A DNA stretch of 18,504 nt. Source: Clostridia bacterium. Its GTDB lineage: Bacteria; Bacillota; Clostridia; Monoglobales; Firm-18. The stretch spans positions 1 through 18,504 of the forward strand of contig JAFQVC010000199.1 of the NCBI GenBank assembly GCA_017408205.1. Reading direction: 5' to 3'. Position numbers and translations under genes: made by a program. The notes under the pieces were generated by a model. It was not told the DNA's origin and did not search any database. It saw only the letters and a list, made by a program, of their open reading frames with translations. How positions within the stretch are numbered: position 1 is the first letter of the stretch; each line of letters opens with the position of its first letter. Below are positions 1-7,715 of this stretch, one piece after another.

Positions 1-156
1 AACGGGCTTTCGTCACTTTATCCGAACATTCCCAAGGAACAGTTGAAATCAATAATTTACAATGTTGCAAACAATGAAAATATACGCGGAGAGCAACTTA
101 CTTTAGAGCAATTTATACAAATTTGTGAAAATATTGTTAAAACATTTGCAATTTGA
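1..156 (+). CDS. rsmA: C-terminal end of a KsgA/RsmA-type 16S rRNA adenine dimethyltransferase (partial)
   Basis: An open frame runs from base 1 to a TGA at 154-156, giving the last 51 residues of a protein whose start lies outside the window. The fragment begins NGLSSLYPN and ends with NIRGEQLTLEQFIQICENIV. The order of a small helical segment, a conserved Arg and then an E-x-L-[ST]-x-x-[EQ]-[FY] stretch matches the C-terminal helical domain of RsmA/KsgA (E. coli has MRAENISVAQY at this place). RsmA dimethylates two adenosines near the 3' end of 16S rRNA during 30S assembly. The catalytic Rossmann domain cannot be seen, so the name rests only on this tail. Its stop codon lies inside the promoter region of the next gene, and there is no terminator between them. 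Confidence 0.7.
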   Translation, partial: NGLSSLYPNIPKEQLKSIIYNVANNENIRGEQLTLEQFIQICENIVKTFAI

Positions 157-173
157 CAAAATTGTGATATAAT
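146..173 (+). promoter_or_regulatory. Predicted sigma-A promoter with extended -10 for pckG
   Basis: An extended -10, TGATATAAT, lies at 165-173 (hexamer 168-173). A weak -35, TTGCAA, is at 146-151 with 16 bases between. The exact TTGACA at 153-158 is only 9 bases from this -10 and so cannot be its -35. Transcription would start near 180, giving a leader of about 50 bases before the ATG at 231. The promoter overlaps the 3' end of the upstream gene. Confidence 0.55.
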
Positions 174-230
174 GTTAAATGAGGTTATTTGATTTATTTA
201 AATATATTACTATAAATGGAGGGAAAGATT

Positions 231-1976
231 ATGACAAATAACAAAAAAGTTCTGGCTTGGATTGAAGAAATGAAAGCCATGACAAAACCCGACAAAGTTG
301 TATGGATTGACGGCAGCGAAGCCCAGTACAAACAACTTGAAGACGAAGCAGTTGCAGACGGTACACTACTTCGCCTTAATGAAGAAAAATTACCTGGCTG
401 TTTCTTGCACAGAACTGCAGAAAACGACGTTGCACGTGTTGAAGACAGAACATTCATCTGTGCCAACACAAAAGAAGAAGCAGGTCCTACTAACAACTGG
501 ATGGACCCAAAAGAAATGTATGCAAAACTTACAAAATTGTTTGACGGTTCAATGAAGGGCAGAACAATGTATGTTGTTCCATTTATTATGGGCCCTGCAA
601 AATCACCGTTCAGCAAAGTAGGTATTGAACTTACAGACAGCATTTATGTTGTACTTAACATGAAGATTATGACTCGTGTAGGTAAAATTGCGCTTGAAGA
701 AATCGGTGAAAACGGCGATTTCACAAAATGCTTACACAGTAAAGCAAATATAGACCCTGAAGAAAGATACATTGTTCAGTTCCCTCAGGACAACACAATC
801 TGGTCTGTTAACTCAGGCTACGGCGGTAACGTTTTACTTGGTAAAAAATGCTTTGCGTTAAGAATTGCATCTTACCTTGGTAAAATGGAGGGCTGGATGG
901 CTGAACATATGCTTATTTTAGGTCTTCAGAATAAAGAGGGCGATGTTAAGTATATTTCTGCTGCATTCCCAAGCGCTTGTGGTAAAACAAACCTTGCTAT
1001 GCTTATTCCTCCAAAGGAATTGGATGGCTATAAAGTATTTACAGTAGGTGATGATATTGCGTGGTTAAGAGTTGGTCCTGACGGACGTCTTTGGGCAATC
1101 AATCCCGAAGCCGGATTCTTCGGTGTTGCACCCGGTACAAGTTCAAAAACCAACTTCAATGCTTTGGAATCAACAAAGAAAAATACAATATTTACAAACG
1201 TTGCACTTCGTGATGACAACACAGTATGGTGGGAAGGTCACGACGATGCTGCTCCGGAGCATGCTCTTGACTGGACAGGTAAAGAGTGGACACCTGATAT
1301 GGGTACAAAAGCCGCTCATCCTAACTCAAGATTTACTGCTCCTGCAAGTCAGTGCCCCTGCATTTCACCTGAATTTGAAAACCCCAACGGTGTGCCGATC
1401 AGTGCTATCATCTTCGGTGGAAGAAGAGCAAAAACAACTCCGCTTGTATATGAATCATTTGACTGGAATCACGGTGTATTTGTTGGTGCTACAATGGCAT
1501 CAGAAACTACTGCTGCTGCAACAGGTGCAGTTGGTGTGGTAAGACGTGACCCAATGGCTATGAAACCGTTTATCGGTTACAATGTTGGTGACTATTTTGC
1601 ACATTGGATTGAAATGGGTAAAAAGATTTCTAATCCGCCTAAAATCTTTAACACAAACTGGTTCAGAACAAACGAACAGGGCAAATTTATTTGGCCCGGT
1701 TTCGGCGACAATATGAGAGTTCTTCTTTGGATTTTAGACAGATGCGAAGGTAAAGTGGATGCGGTTAAAACTCCTATCGGTTACCTGCCTAAGAAAGAAG
1801 ACTTAATGTTAGACGGTCTTGACATTTCAGAAGAAGTATTAAATGAATTGTTAAGTGTTGACAAAGAAGTATGGATGGATGAAGTTGCTCAGATTAAAGA
1901 ATTGTTCGGTGGTTTTGAAAGATTACCTCAGGAAATGGCTGACCAGTTAAAAGCATTGGAAGAAAGACTTAAATAA
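231..1976 (+). CDS. pckG: Phosphoenolpyruvate carboxykinase (GTP)
   Basis: GTP-type PEP carboxykinase (EC 4.1.1.32), 581 residues, interconverting oxaloacetate + GTP with PEP + CO2 + GDP in the cytosol; it links the C4 dicarboxylate pool to glycolysis/gluconeogenesis. The nucleotide-binding kinase-1 loop PSACGKTN carries the GTP-type active-site Cys250 with Lys252 and Thr253. The metal-binding GDDIAWL has Asp274/Asp275. The C-terminal half holds the [14 protein letters not shown] and [14 protein letters not shown] blocks typical of the GTP family. Length is close to the usual ~600. The frame is open from an ATG at 216, but that ATG is part of the Shine-Dalgarno region (GGAGGG 217-222), which is correctly spaced for the ATG at 231. 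It stands alone, with its own promoter and a strong terminator. In anaerobes the enzyme often works in the PEP-carboxylating direction; that direction is inference here. Confidence 0.96.
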   Translation: MTNNKKVLAWIEEMKAMTKPDKVVWIDGSEAQYKQLEDEAVADGTLLRLNEEKLPGCFLHRTAENDVARVEDRTFICANTKEEAGPTNNWMDPKEMYAKLTKLFDGSMKGRTMYVVPFIMGPAKSPFSKVGIELTDSIYVVLNMKIMTRVGKIALEEIGENGDFTKCLHSKANIDPEERYIVQFPQDNTIWSVNSGYGGNVLLGKKCFALRIASYLGKMEGWMAEHMLILGLQNKEGDVKYISAAFPSACGKTNLAMLIPPKELDGYKVFTVGDDIAWLRVGPDGRLWAINPEAGFFGVAPGTSSKTNFNALESTKKNTIFTNVALRDDNTVWWEGHDDAAPEHALDWTGKEWTPDMGTKAAHPNSRFTAPASQCPCISPEFENPNGVPISAIIFGGRRAKTTPLVYESFDWNHGVFVGATMASETTAAATGAVGVVRRDPMAMKPFIGYNVGDYFAHWIEMGKKISNPPKIFNTNWFRTNEQGKFIWPGFGDNMRVLLWILDRCEGKVDAVKTPIGYLPKKEDLMLDGLDISEEVLNELLSVDKEVWMDEVAQIKELFGGFERLPQEMADQLKALEERLK

Positions 1977-1986
1977 TTGAATCTTT

Positions 1987-2021
1987 AAAGACTGTATTGA
2001 ATTTTCAATACAGTCTTTTTT
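1987..2021 (+). terminator. Rho-independent terminator of pckG
   Basis: A perfect 13-bp stem, 1987-1999 paired with 2006-2018, has a 6-base AT loop and runs into TTTTTT at 2016-2021. It starts 10 bases after the pckG stop and separates it from the spoIIIA operon. Confidence 0.93.
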
Positions 2022-2026
2022 GTTTG

Positions 2027-2055
2027 TAATAAAAATGGACAAAGCCCAATATACT
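2027..2055 (+). promoter_or_regulatory. Possible sigma-E promoter for the spoIIIA operon
   Basis: TAATAAA (2027-2033), 14 bases, AATATACT (2048-2055). Against the remembered Bacillus sigma-E consensus KMATATT-N14/15-CATACANT each half matches 5 of 7, with correct spacing. The spoIIIA operon is sigma-E-dependent in B. subtilis. The weak point is that transcription would start about 2061-2063, almost on top of the candidate start codons, so the leader would be very short. Confidence 0.35.
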
Positions 2056-2065
2056 TTTATTGGTG

Positions 2066-2887
2066 ATGACATTGAGAAAAATTTTGCCTGACGGATTACG
2101 TCATTTGTTGGAAACTGAAAATTTAAGAGAAATACGTCTCCGTACCAACAGACACATTACATTAAACGTTGGCGGAAATATTAAGTTGACCCGCTATGTT
2201 GCTCAGAAAGAAGATATTATGTACTGTGTCAAGAACGCCTGCAACAGTTCTGTATATGCTTTTATTGATGAAATTAAAAATGGTTTTGTAACAATAAAGG
2301 GAGGGCACAGAATAGGCGTTTGCGGTAAAGTGATTATAAGAGACAACAAACTTGAAAACATAGTTGATTTTAACGGAGTCAACATAAGGATTGCAAGGGA
2401 AATAAAAGGATGTGCAAACGACCTGAGCGTAGCAATTAAAGAAAGTACTCTTGTTATTTCTCCGCCTGGTTGCGGTAAGACAACAATACTTCGTGACATT
2501 TCAAGAATTTTAGGTGAAAACAACAATGTTTCGGTAGTTGATGAACGGGGAGAAATTGCAGGGTGTTACAACGGAGTTCCCCAGTTTGATGTGGGTGAGA
2601 TGACAGATGTACTTGATTTGTGTCCGAAAAAATATGGTATAGAGTTAGTATTAAGGGCGATGAGCCCAAATTACATAATTACTGACGAAATAGGCAAAGA
2701 CGATATTGTTTCAATAAAAAAAGGAATATTAAGCGGTGTGAAATTTATTGCATCTGCACACGGAAGCAGTATTGAAGAAGTTATAGGTCGGCTTGAAATC
2801 ACAAAGAACACTTTTTCAAATTATATATTGTTGGGACAAAATGCCAGAGTAATAAAACAAGTAAAAGCAGGTGATATAAATGTTTAA
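2066..2887 (+). CDS. spoIIIAA: SpoIIIAA, ATPase of the SpoIIIA-SpoIIQ sporulation channel
   Basis: Cytoplasmic secretion-type ATPase that would power the SpoIIIA channel across the inner forespore/mother cell membranes. About 273 residues, against roughly 300 in B. subtilis. The N-terminal segment (LRKILPDGL, then LREIRLRTNR) matches the SpoIIIAA opening. The Walker A loop SPPGCGKTT has Lys138 and Thr139 (numbering from ATG 2066), followed by DERGEIAG. The Walker B-like IITDEIG has Asp207-Glu208. The start is uncertain: TTG 2060, GTG 2063, ATG 2066 and TTG 2072 are all in frame and none has a good Shine-Dalgarno upstream; GGTGA at 2062-2066 could serve TTG 2072. I chose the ATG. The end overlaps spoIIIAB by 8 bases. 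First gene of an eight-gene operon. Confidence 0.95.
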   Translation: MTLRKILPDGLRHLLETENLREIRLRTNRHITLNVGGNIKLTRYVAQKEDIMYCVKNACNSSVYAFIDEIKNGFVTIKGGHRIGVCGKVIIRDNKLENIVDFNGVNIRIAREIKGCANDLSVAIKESTLVISPPGCGKTTILRDISRILGENNNVSVVDERGEIAGCYNGVPQFDVGEMTDVLDLCPKKYGIELVLRAMSPNYIITDEIGKDDIVSIKKGILSGVKFIASAHGSSIEEVIGRLEITKNTFSNYILLGQNARVIKQVKAGDINV

Positions 2888-3386
2888 AATTATAGGCGGG
2901 TTATGTGTAGTGGCGGCGACGTCAAAAATCGGCTATAAAAAAGCAGACAAATATGAAAAACGTTTAAAGGATTTAAAGAGTTTCGAAAGTGCATTATGGC
3001 TTTTAAAAAGCGAAATGGAATTTTCTATGCCTGTATTAAAAGATGCATTTTACATTTGTTCATCGCTTGTGCAAAAAAATGTTGGTGACATTCTTTTGGA
3101 TGTAAGCAATAAACTAAATGAAGGTATTGATGTTGTTGCAGCGTGGTGTGATGCAATTGACAAAGGTGAACATTCTCTTAATAAAGAAGATGTAATTATT
3201 ATTAAAGAGTTTGCAAATGCGTTAGGAACAAGTGATATAAAACTACAGTTGGAAAATATAGCAAATACAGTTTCACGACTTAAGATAAGGCAGGAAAATG
3301 CAATGGAAAATTACAAAAAATACTGTAAAATGTGCAAAACTCTTGGGGTAACGTCGGGAATTTTGATTGTCACATTATTTATTTAA
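2880..3386 (+). CDS. spoIIIAB: SpoIIIAB, membrane-associated component of the SpoIIIA channel
   Basis: 168 residues, close to the ~171 of B. subtilis SpoIIIAB. A short N-terminal hydrophobic stretch (IIGGLCVVAAT) is followed by a long helical, charged region and a C-terminal hydrophobic segment (VTSGILIVTLFI). This resembles type II secretion F-type proteins, which sit in the inner membrane next to the ATPase. The internal FESALWLLKSEMEFSMP is the recognisable SpoIIIAB block. The ATG at 2880 overlaps the end of spoIIIAA, whose last codons supply the Shine-Dalgarno AGGTGAT, so translation is probably coupled. Identification rests on this block plus position second in the operon. Confidence 0.92.
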   Translation: MFKIIGGLCVVAATSKIGYKKADKYEKRLKDLKSFESALWLLKSEMEFSMPVLKDAFYICSSLVQKNVGDILLDVSNKLNEGIDVVAAWCDAIDKGEHSLNKEDVIIIKEFANALGTSDIKLQLENIANTVSRLKIRQENAMENYKKYCKMCKTLGVTSGILIVTLFI

Positions 3387-3397
3387 GGAGAAGGCAG

Positions 3398-3598
3398 ATG
3401 GATATAGGAATAGACCTTATATTTAAAATTGCAGCAATAGGTATTGTGACTGCAATTGTTAATCAGATGCTCAATAAAGCAGGTAAAGAAGAACTTGGTC
3501 TTATGGCATCTCTGGCAGGGATAATAATAGTGGTTTTAATGGTTGTAGAAAAAGTCAGTTATCTTTTTAACTCTGTAAAAGCTTTATTTGACTTATGA
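3398..3598 (+). CDS. spoIIIAC: SpoIIIAC, small two-helix membrane protein
   Basis: 66 residues starting MDIGIDLIFKIAAIGI, the usual SpoIIIAC size (68 in B. subtilis). There are two transmembrane segments, roughly residues 6-24 and 33-54, separated by a short loop NKAGKEELG that is typical of the family. The frame is open upstream to 3332, but AGGAG at 3386-3390 lies 7 bases before the ATG at 3398, which fixes the start. It probably forms part of the membrane platform of the SpoIIIA channel, resembling small type III secretion membrane proteins. The stop overlaps the spoIIIAD start as ATGA. Confidence 0.94.
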   Translation: MDIGIDLIFKIAAIGIVTAIVNQMLNKAGKEELGLMASLAGIIIVVLMVVEKVSYLFNSVKALFDL

Positions 3599-3975
3599 TT
3601 TTTAAAATATTAGGCATAGGACTTGTTTCAGTTTTTTTATCTCTCTCGGTTAAAAAAACAAATAAAGAGGCGGCAAGTGTTGTATCTATTGTTTCGGGAG
3701 TTTTAACAGTTATTCTCCTGATGCCGTATATAAGGGAGATAATAAATAATCTTGAAAGTTTTTCTGCCAAAAACAATATTCCTGAAAATTACATAAAACT
3801 GTTAATCAAAGTACTGGGTATTGGGTTTTTAAGCGAGTTTTGTGCTTCTGTTGCAAAAGATGCAGGCGAAAACTCCATTGCACAAAAAATACAGTTGGGC
3901 GGGAAAGTGCTTATAATGGTACTTGCTATGCCATTGTTTAATACCTTGATTACGATGATAACTGATTTGTTGTAG
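3595..3975 (+). CDS. spoIIIAD: SpoIIIAD, membrane component of the SpoIIIA channel
   Basis: 126 residues, against ~133 in B. subtilis. Hydrophobic segments lie near residues 2-17, 26-43, 64-82 and 98-116. The opening IFKILGIGLV and the later IKLLIKVLGIGFLSEFCASVAKDAGE are characteristic of SpoIIIAD; the second is a repeat-like version of the first half and resembles SpoIIIAC. The ATG lies within the spoIIIAC stop (ATGA, 4-base overlap) and has no Shine-Dalgarno of its own, so it probably depends on translational coupling with spoIIIAC. Confidence 0.93.
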   Translation: MIFKILGIGLVSVFLSLSVKKTNKEAASVVSIVSGVLTVILLMPYIREIINNLESFSAKNNIPENYIKLLIKVLGIGFLSEFCASVAKDAGENSIAQKIQLGGKVLIMVLAMPLFNTLITMITDLL

Positions 3976-3985
3976 GGAGACACTT

Positions 3986-5038
3986 ATGAAGAAAATTATT
4001 GCGGTTTTACTAATGTTACTTATATTTACGGAAGTTAAAGCGACAGAAATTGAGCAGTATTCGGGCGGTTTTAATTATAATGAAACGGTAAGCGATTTAA
4101 AGACGGGTAATTACAAATTTGACATATCCGAAATATTCAATTCGATTTGTGAAAAACTGACAGGTTACATAAAAGAAAACTACAGTTATGCAATAACCCT
4201 TCTTGTAGTTGCGCTTTTTTCATCGGTTGCAGAAAACATAGAAAAAAGTTTTGACTCGAAAAGCGGAATTACTTTCTTTATTTTCTTTACGGTAATAATA
4301 ATTTACGGAACTTCTGTTTTTAAACAATGTATGGAATTATCCGTAAGTACTTTGGATAATCTGATTTTGTTTGTCAACGCTCTTTATCCTGTTATGCTGA
4401 CTAACGTTGCTTCAGGGGGAATGGTTGCGGTTGCAACAACGCTGCATCCTGTTCTTATGTATTGCGGTGAGGCGGTAATGATGATAATTAAAACGGTGAT
4501 TTTTCCTGCATTATCTGTTGGTATGGCACTAAAAACCGCTAATTTGTTTTCTCAGGATATTCAGGCGGAACGCCTTTCCCAGTTGATTGACGGGTTTATA
4601 AAGTGGACTGTAGGAATTATGATGACGTTGTTTGTAGGTATTGTTACTGTGACGGGAATAACCGCACCGACTATTGACAGCGTAAGCATAAGAGCAACAA
4701 AATTTGCAATAGGCAGTTTCATTCCTATGGTGGGGAACGTGATTTCCGATTCCTTTGATATTATTATGAACAGTTCATCCGTAATCAAGGGAAGTGTTGG
4801 TGTTGCTGGTCTTATTAATGTTTTATTTATATGTTTTACACCATGTTTACGACTTGCATCTGTTTGTCTGGTGCTTAATATTTGCAGTGCTTTGGTTGAG
4901 CCGGTATGCAATAAAAAAATTGTGCAGTTGATAGGTGCTTTTGGAAAAAGTACCTTTACCATGTTTGGAATACTTTGTGCCTGTGCCTGTATGTTTGTTT
5001 TATGTACGGGAGTATTGGTTGGGATAAAGGCGGTGTAG
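3986..5038 (+). CDS. spoIIIAE: SpoIIIAE, large polytopic membrane protein of the SpoIIIA channel
   Basis: 350 residues (B. subtilis about 400). A cleavable-looking signal peptide occupies residues 1-19 (KK, hydrophobic core, then VKATE). An extracytoplasmic linker follows, then about seven membrane segments from residue ~67 to the C terminus. The family block SGGMVAVATTLHP (about residues 144-156) and the later APTIDSVSIRATKFAIG, which ends near the conserved GSFIPMVGNVISDS, are clearly SpoIIIAE. It is thought to form the export-gate-like part of the channel. GGGAGA at 3975-3980 provides the Shine-Dalgarno. It is followed after one base by spoIIIAF. Confidence 0.95.
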   Translation: MKKIIAVLLMLLIFTEVKATEIEQYSGGFNYNETVSDLKTGNYKFDISEIFNSICEKLTGYIKENYSYAITLLVVALFSSVAENIEKSFDSKSGITFFIFFTVIIIYGTSVFKQCMELSVSTLDNLILFVNALYPVMLTNVASGGMVAVATTLHPVLMYCGEAVMMIIKTVIFPALSVGMALKTANLFSQDIQAERLSQLIDGFIKWTVGIMMTLFVGIVTVTGITAPTIDSVSIRATKFAIGSFIPMVGNVISDSFDIIMNSSSVIKGSVGVAGLINVLFICFTPCLRLASVCLVLNICSALVEPVCNKKIVQLIGAFGKSTFTMFGILCACACMFVLCTGVLVGIKAV

Positions 5039-5039
5039 A

Positions 5040-5405
5040 ATGGGGTTTATAAGAACTGTAATTGTACTTATTCTGATTAAGCCATTGATTAATATAATTT
5101 TGCCTGACGAAAACATAAAGAAATATATTAATTTTGTAGTTGGACTTATGGTAATAATTCTTCTTACAGCACCAATTTCCAAAATTGAATTTAAAAATAT
5201 TTTTAATTTTGAGAATAACGTAACTGTTCCTGATTACAAGGCAATAAGCGATAAAAATATTAAAGAGATTTACAGGCAACAGTTGGAAAAGGATTTATCG
5301 GGCAAGTTCAATGTGAAAGTGGAAGTGGAGGTTGATGACAATTTAAAAATAATTGACATACAGTCAGAAAAACAACAAGAAATTGAGGAGTATTTAGGCA
5401 TATGA
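5040..5405 (+). CDS. spoIIIAF: SpoIIIAF, channel protein with shortened C-terminal domain
   Basis: 121 residues; B. subtilis SpoIIIAF is about 206. Two membrane helices (about residues 5-22 and 31-48, the second FVVGLMVIILLTAPI) are followed by a linker and a small soluble part. From the sequence this part reads as helix (NIKEIYRQQLEKDL), strand (NVKVEVEV), strand (LKIIDI), helix (QQEIEEYLGI) and then stops, whereas a full ring-building motif would have one more strand. The last four bases overlap the spoIIIAG start (ATGA). I found no continuing frame that would restore the missing end, so the short form appears native. Identity rests on the N-terminal helices and operon position. Confidence 0.88.
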   Translation: MGFIRTVIVLILIKPLINIILPDENIKKYINFVVGLMVIILLTAPISKIEFKNIFNFENNVTVPDYKAISDKNIKEIYRQQLEKDLSGKFNVKVEVEVDDNLKIIDIQSEKQQEIEEYLGI

Positions 5406-5722
5406 ATGATTTTTTTAAAGCCAACAAAATATACATTTCTCTTCTTGCTTTAGGTATAATTCTGTTTTTTATACCGTCATTAAACTTTGGTGACAGTACA
5501 GAAGAAAGGTTTATTGAGGTAATTAAAAACGTGCAGGGAGTAGGCAATGTAGAAATAGTGGTTAATTACGGAGAAGACGGAAAAGTGGAGGGGGCGGTAA
5601 TTGTTGCAGAAGGTGCGGGAAACAGTACCATAAAAAAACAGATTACAGACGCCGCTGCAACTGCATTTGGAGTTTCTTCGTATAAAATTCAGGTATTATC
5701 ATATAAACAGGAGGTTAAGTAA
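5402..5722 (+). CDS. spoIIIAG: SpoIIIAG, minimal ring-forming channel protein
   Basis: 106 residues, less than half the ~229 of B. subtilis SpoIIIAG. One N-terminal membrane helix (about residues 10-25) precedes a single compact domain. The first half, FIEVIKNVQGVGNVEIVVNY, is followed directly by GAVIVAEGAGNSTIKKQI and TAFGVSSYKIQVL, the usual GVVVVAEGA-type second half. The large insertion that separates these two halves in B. subtilis, the beta-triangle of the SpoIIIAG ring, is reduced to a turn (GEDGKVE). The protein would sit on the mother cell side of the intermembrane channel. The start overlaps spoIIIAF by four bases. Confidence 0.92.
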   Translation: MNDFFKANKIYISLLALGIILFFIPSLNFGDSTEERFIEVIKNVQGVGNVEIVVNYGEDGKVEGAVIVAEGAGNSTIKKQITDAAATAFGVSSYKIQVLSYKQEVK

Positions 5723-6235
5723 ATGAATGTTTTTAAAAAATTGGGTTTAGGTAAAAGGCAGATAATTTTAAGCGGACTTATAATTTTAATAGGTATTGCG
5801 GGCTACATAAATTTTAATTATACCGATATTCCCGTAGAACAGGATAACATTGAAGAAATATCTGTGCCTACCGCTTCTCTGCCCGTTGACGAATTTGTAC
5901 AGTTAAAAGCGGAAAGGGATACAGCCAAAGAACAAAGCATAGATGTTTTGCGGGAAATAGTTGACAACGAAAAAACTTCAAAGGAAGAAAGGGATATCGC
6001 ACAGCAACAAATGGTAACAGCAGTAACGAATATGGAAAAGGAAAAGATAATTGAAGGTCTTCTATCAGCAAAAAATTTTTCTGATTCAATAGTTTATATT
6101 TCAACTGACAACGTAAATGTGATTGTTAAAACAGAAGGGTTAGTACCTACACAGATAGCACAAATCAAAGATATTGTGATAGAAAATACCGCTTTTGGTG
6201 CAGATGATATTAAAATAGTTGAAAAAAATTACTAA
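5723..6235 (+). CDS. spoIIIAH: SpoIIIAH, SpoIIQ partner of the forespore channel
   Basis: 170 residues (B. subtilis about 218). One membrane helix near residues 13-29 is followed by an acidic linker, a long charged helix (about 57-115, rich in Lys/Glu with ERDTAKEQ and ERDIAQQQ) and a C-terminal YscJ/FliF-like domain (about 116-170: AKNFSDSIVYISTDNVNVIV, then LVPTQIAQIKDIV). In B. subtilis SpoIIIAH binds forespore SpoIIQ across the intermembrane space. AGGAGG at 5709-5714 is 8 bases before the ATG. Last gene of the spoIIIA operon; no dyad terminator follows, only a T-rich stretch (6241-6260). Confidence 0.95.
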   Translation: MNVFKKLGLGKRQIILSGLIILIGIAGYINFNYTDIPVEQDNIEEISVPTASLPVDEFVQLKAERDTAKEQSIDVLREIVDNEKTSKEERDIAQQQMVTAVTNMEKEKIIEGLLSAKNFSDSIVYISTDNVNVIVKTEGLVPTQIAQIKDIVIENTAFGADDIKIVEKNY

Positions 6236-6302
6236 AACCCCTTTTATTTTTATTTTATTTGTGATAAACTAACAATATAGAAAAATATCAGGAGGCGTTA
6301 AT

Positions 6303-6689
6303 ATGGCTGATAAAACAAGCGAAGTTTTGACAAACGGTAACGTGCAGATTTCAGATGAAGTTATTGCAGTTGTATCAAGCGTTGCTTCTATGGAAATAGA
6401 AGGCGTTTGCGGTATGGCATCTTCATTTTCAAGTGGTATTGCCGAACTAATGGGCAAAAAAACATATTCTAAAGGTGTTAAGTCATCGATTGAAGGCAAT
6501 GACGTAAAAATTATTGTATCAATTATTGTAAAATACGGCTGTAAAATTCAGGAAGTTGCCTGGAAAGTTCAGCAAAACGTTAAAGAAGCAGTTGAGAATA
6601 TGACAAGTCTTAACGTAACTGCAGTTGACGTTTGCGTTGTAGGAATTGACAATCAACCTGAGAAAGCGGCAGAAAAAACTGAAGAATAA
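6303..6689 (+). CDS. Asp23/Gls24 family envelope-stress protein
   Basis: 128 residues with the Asp23/Gls24 (DUF322) fold pattern. An opening GNVQISDEVIAVVSSVASMEIEGVCGMA is followed by a variable loop, then VKIIVSIIVKYGCKIQEVAWKVQQNVKEAVENMT and VTAVDVCVVGI, with an acidic C-terminal tail. Members are small cytosolic or membrane-tethered proteins linked to cell-envelope homeostasis; the biochemical function is not established. In many Clostridia a member of this family lies just downstream of spoIIIAH, as here. AGGAGG at 6290-6295 precedes the ATG by 7 bases. I see no clear promoter in the 67-base gap after spoIIIAH, so it may be partly co-transcribed with spoIIIA. galE follows 15 bases later. 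Confidence 0.9.
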   Translation: MADKTSEVLTNGNVQISDEVIAVVSSVASMEIEGVCGMASSFSSGIAELMGKKTYSKGVKSSIEGNDVKIIVSIIVKYGCKIQEVAWKVQQNVKEAVENMTSLNVTAVDVCVVGIDNQPEKAAEKTEE

Positions 6690-6704
6690 TTGGAGGCGGC
6701 ACAA

Positions 6705-7715
6705 ATGAGAATTTTGGTAACCGGAGGCGCCGGTTATATTGGCAGTCACACCTGCGTTTTGCTTTTGGAGGCAGGGTATGAGATTGCGGTTTTAGACAAT
6801 CTTGACAATAGTTGTGAAGAGTCTTTAAAAAGAGTTAAGGAAATTACAGGTAAAGATTTTAACTTCTACAAGGTTGATTTGCTTGATTATGATGATGTAA
6901 ATGAAGTATTTAACAAAGAGAAATTTGACGCGGTTATTCACTTTGCGGGATTAAAAGCAGTTGGTGAATCCTGTGCCATTCCCTTAAGATACTATCATAA
7001 TAATATTACAGGTACTCTTAATTTGTGTGACATTATGGCTAAACACGGTTGCAAGAAACTTGTATTCAGTTCTTCTGCAACTGTGTATGGCGACCCTCAC
7101 ACAGTTCCTATTAAAGAGGATTTCCCGTTGTCTGCTACCAACCCTTGCGGTCAGACAAAATTAATGATTGAGTACATTTTAAAGGATTTGTATAAATCTG
7201 ACAACGAATGGGATATTGCGATTTTAAGATACTTTAACCCCGTTGGTGCACATAAGTCGGGTAAAATCGGCGAGGACCCCAACGGTATACCCAACAACCT
7301 TATCCCTTATGTTTCACAGGTTGCAGTAGGAAAACTTGAATGTTTAAGTGTATTTGGCAATGACTATAATACTAAAGACGGAACAGGTGTACGTGATTAT
7401 ATTCACGTTGTTGACCTTGCAAACGGTCACTTAAAAGCATTGGAAAAAATTGCAACAAAATCAGGAGTTGTAGTTTATAATTTAGGTACGGGTACAGGTT
7501 ATTCCGTACTTGATATGGTAAAAGCATTTGAAAAGGCGTCAGGAAAAACTGTAAAATACAAGATTGCACCAAGACGTCCAGGGGACATTGCTGAATGTTA
7601 TGCAGACCCCACAAAAGCAAGAGAAGAACTTGGTTTTATTGCAACACATACATTAGATGATATGTGCAAAGATACTTGGAGATGGCAGGAGGATAACCCA
7701 AATGGATACAAATAA
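6705..7715 (+). CDS. galE: UDP-glucose 4-epimerase with Cys at the catalytic Tyr position
   Basis: Extended short-chain dehydrogenase of 336 residues, aligning by eye along its length with E. coli GalE. It would interconvert UDP-glucose and UDP-galactose using bound NAD. The NAD-binding GGAGYIGS is at residues 7-14 and SSSATVYGD carries Ser124. The later blocks [12 protein letters not shown] and [17 protein letters not shown] are intact. The YxxxK motif reads CGQTK: codon TGC at 7146-7148 puts Cys148 where E. coli has Tyr149, while Lys152 is kept. Cys298 occupies the E. coli Tyr299/human Cys307 gatekeeper position, which favours also accepting N-acetylated UDP-hexosamines. The start is ATG 6705, with GGAGG at 6692-6696; a TTG at 6690 is part of that ribosome-binding region. 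It overlaps the next gene by 14 bases. Confidence 0.93.
   Translation: MRILVTGGAGYIGSHTCVLLLEAGYEIAVLDNLDNSCEESLKRVKEITGKDFNFYKVDLLDYDDVNEVFNKEKFDAVIHFAGLKAVGESCAIPLRYYHNNITGTLNLCDIMAKHGCKKLVFSSSATVYGDPHTVPIKEDFPLSATNPCGQTKLMIEYILKDLYKSDNEWDIAILRYFNPVGAHKSGKIGEDPNGIPNNLIPYVSQVAVGKLECLSVFGNDYNTKDGTGVRDYIHVVDLANGHLKALEKIATKSGVVVYNLGTGTGYSVLDMVKAFEKASGKTVKYKIAPRRPGDIAECYADPTKAREELGFIATHTLDDMCKDTWRWQEDNPNGYK

Noticed and set aside
153..158. Exact TTGACA upstream of pckG as a -35 element.
   Set aside because: It is only 9 bases from the TATAAT at 168-173, and a -10 at the right distance (176-181) matches poorly. The extended -10 with TTGCAA fits better.
216..230. ATG at 216 as the start of pckG.
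   Set aside because: It lies within the Shine-Dalgarno region GGAGGG for the ATG at 231 and has no ribosome-binding site of its own. The same reasoning excludes TTG 6690 for galE and the upstream starts for spoIIIAC, the nucleotidyltransferase and sigE.
194..643. A long open frame on the - strand inside pckG, and similar antisense frames in spoIIIAE, the nucleotidyltransferase, spmA and others.
   Set aside because: They are shadows of well-supported genes, have no ribosome-binding sites, and their translations show no recognisable domain.
5390..5420. A frameshift at the end of spoIIIAF that would restore a longer protein.
   Set aside because: Neither other frame continues with plausible strand sequence; one of them is spoIIIAG itself and the rest hit stops at once.
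6236..6302. A terminator or promoter between spoIIIAH and the Asp23 gene.
   Set aside because: The T-rich stretch 6241-6260 has no dyad before it, and no -35/-10 pair with suitable spacing is present.
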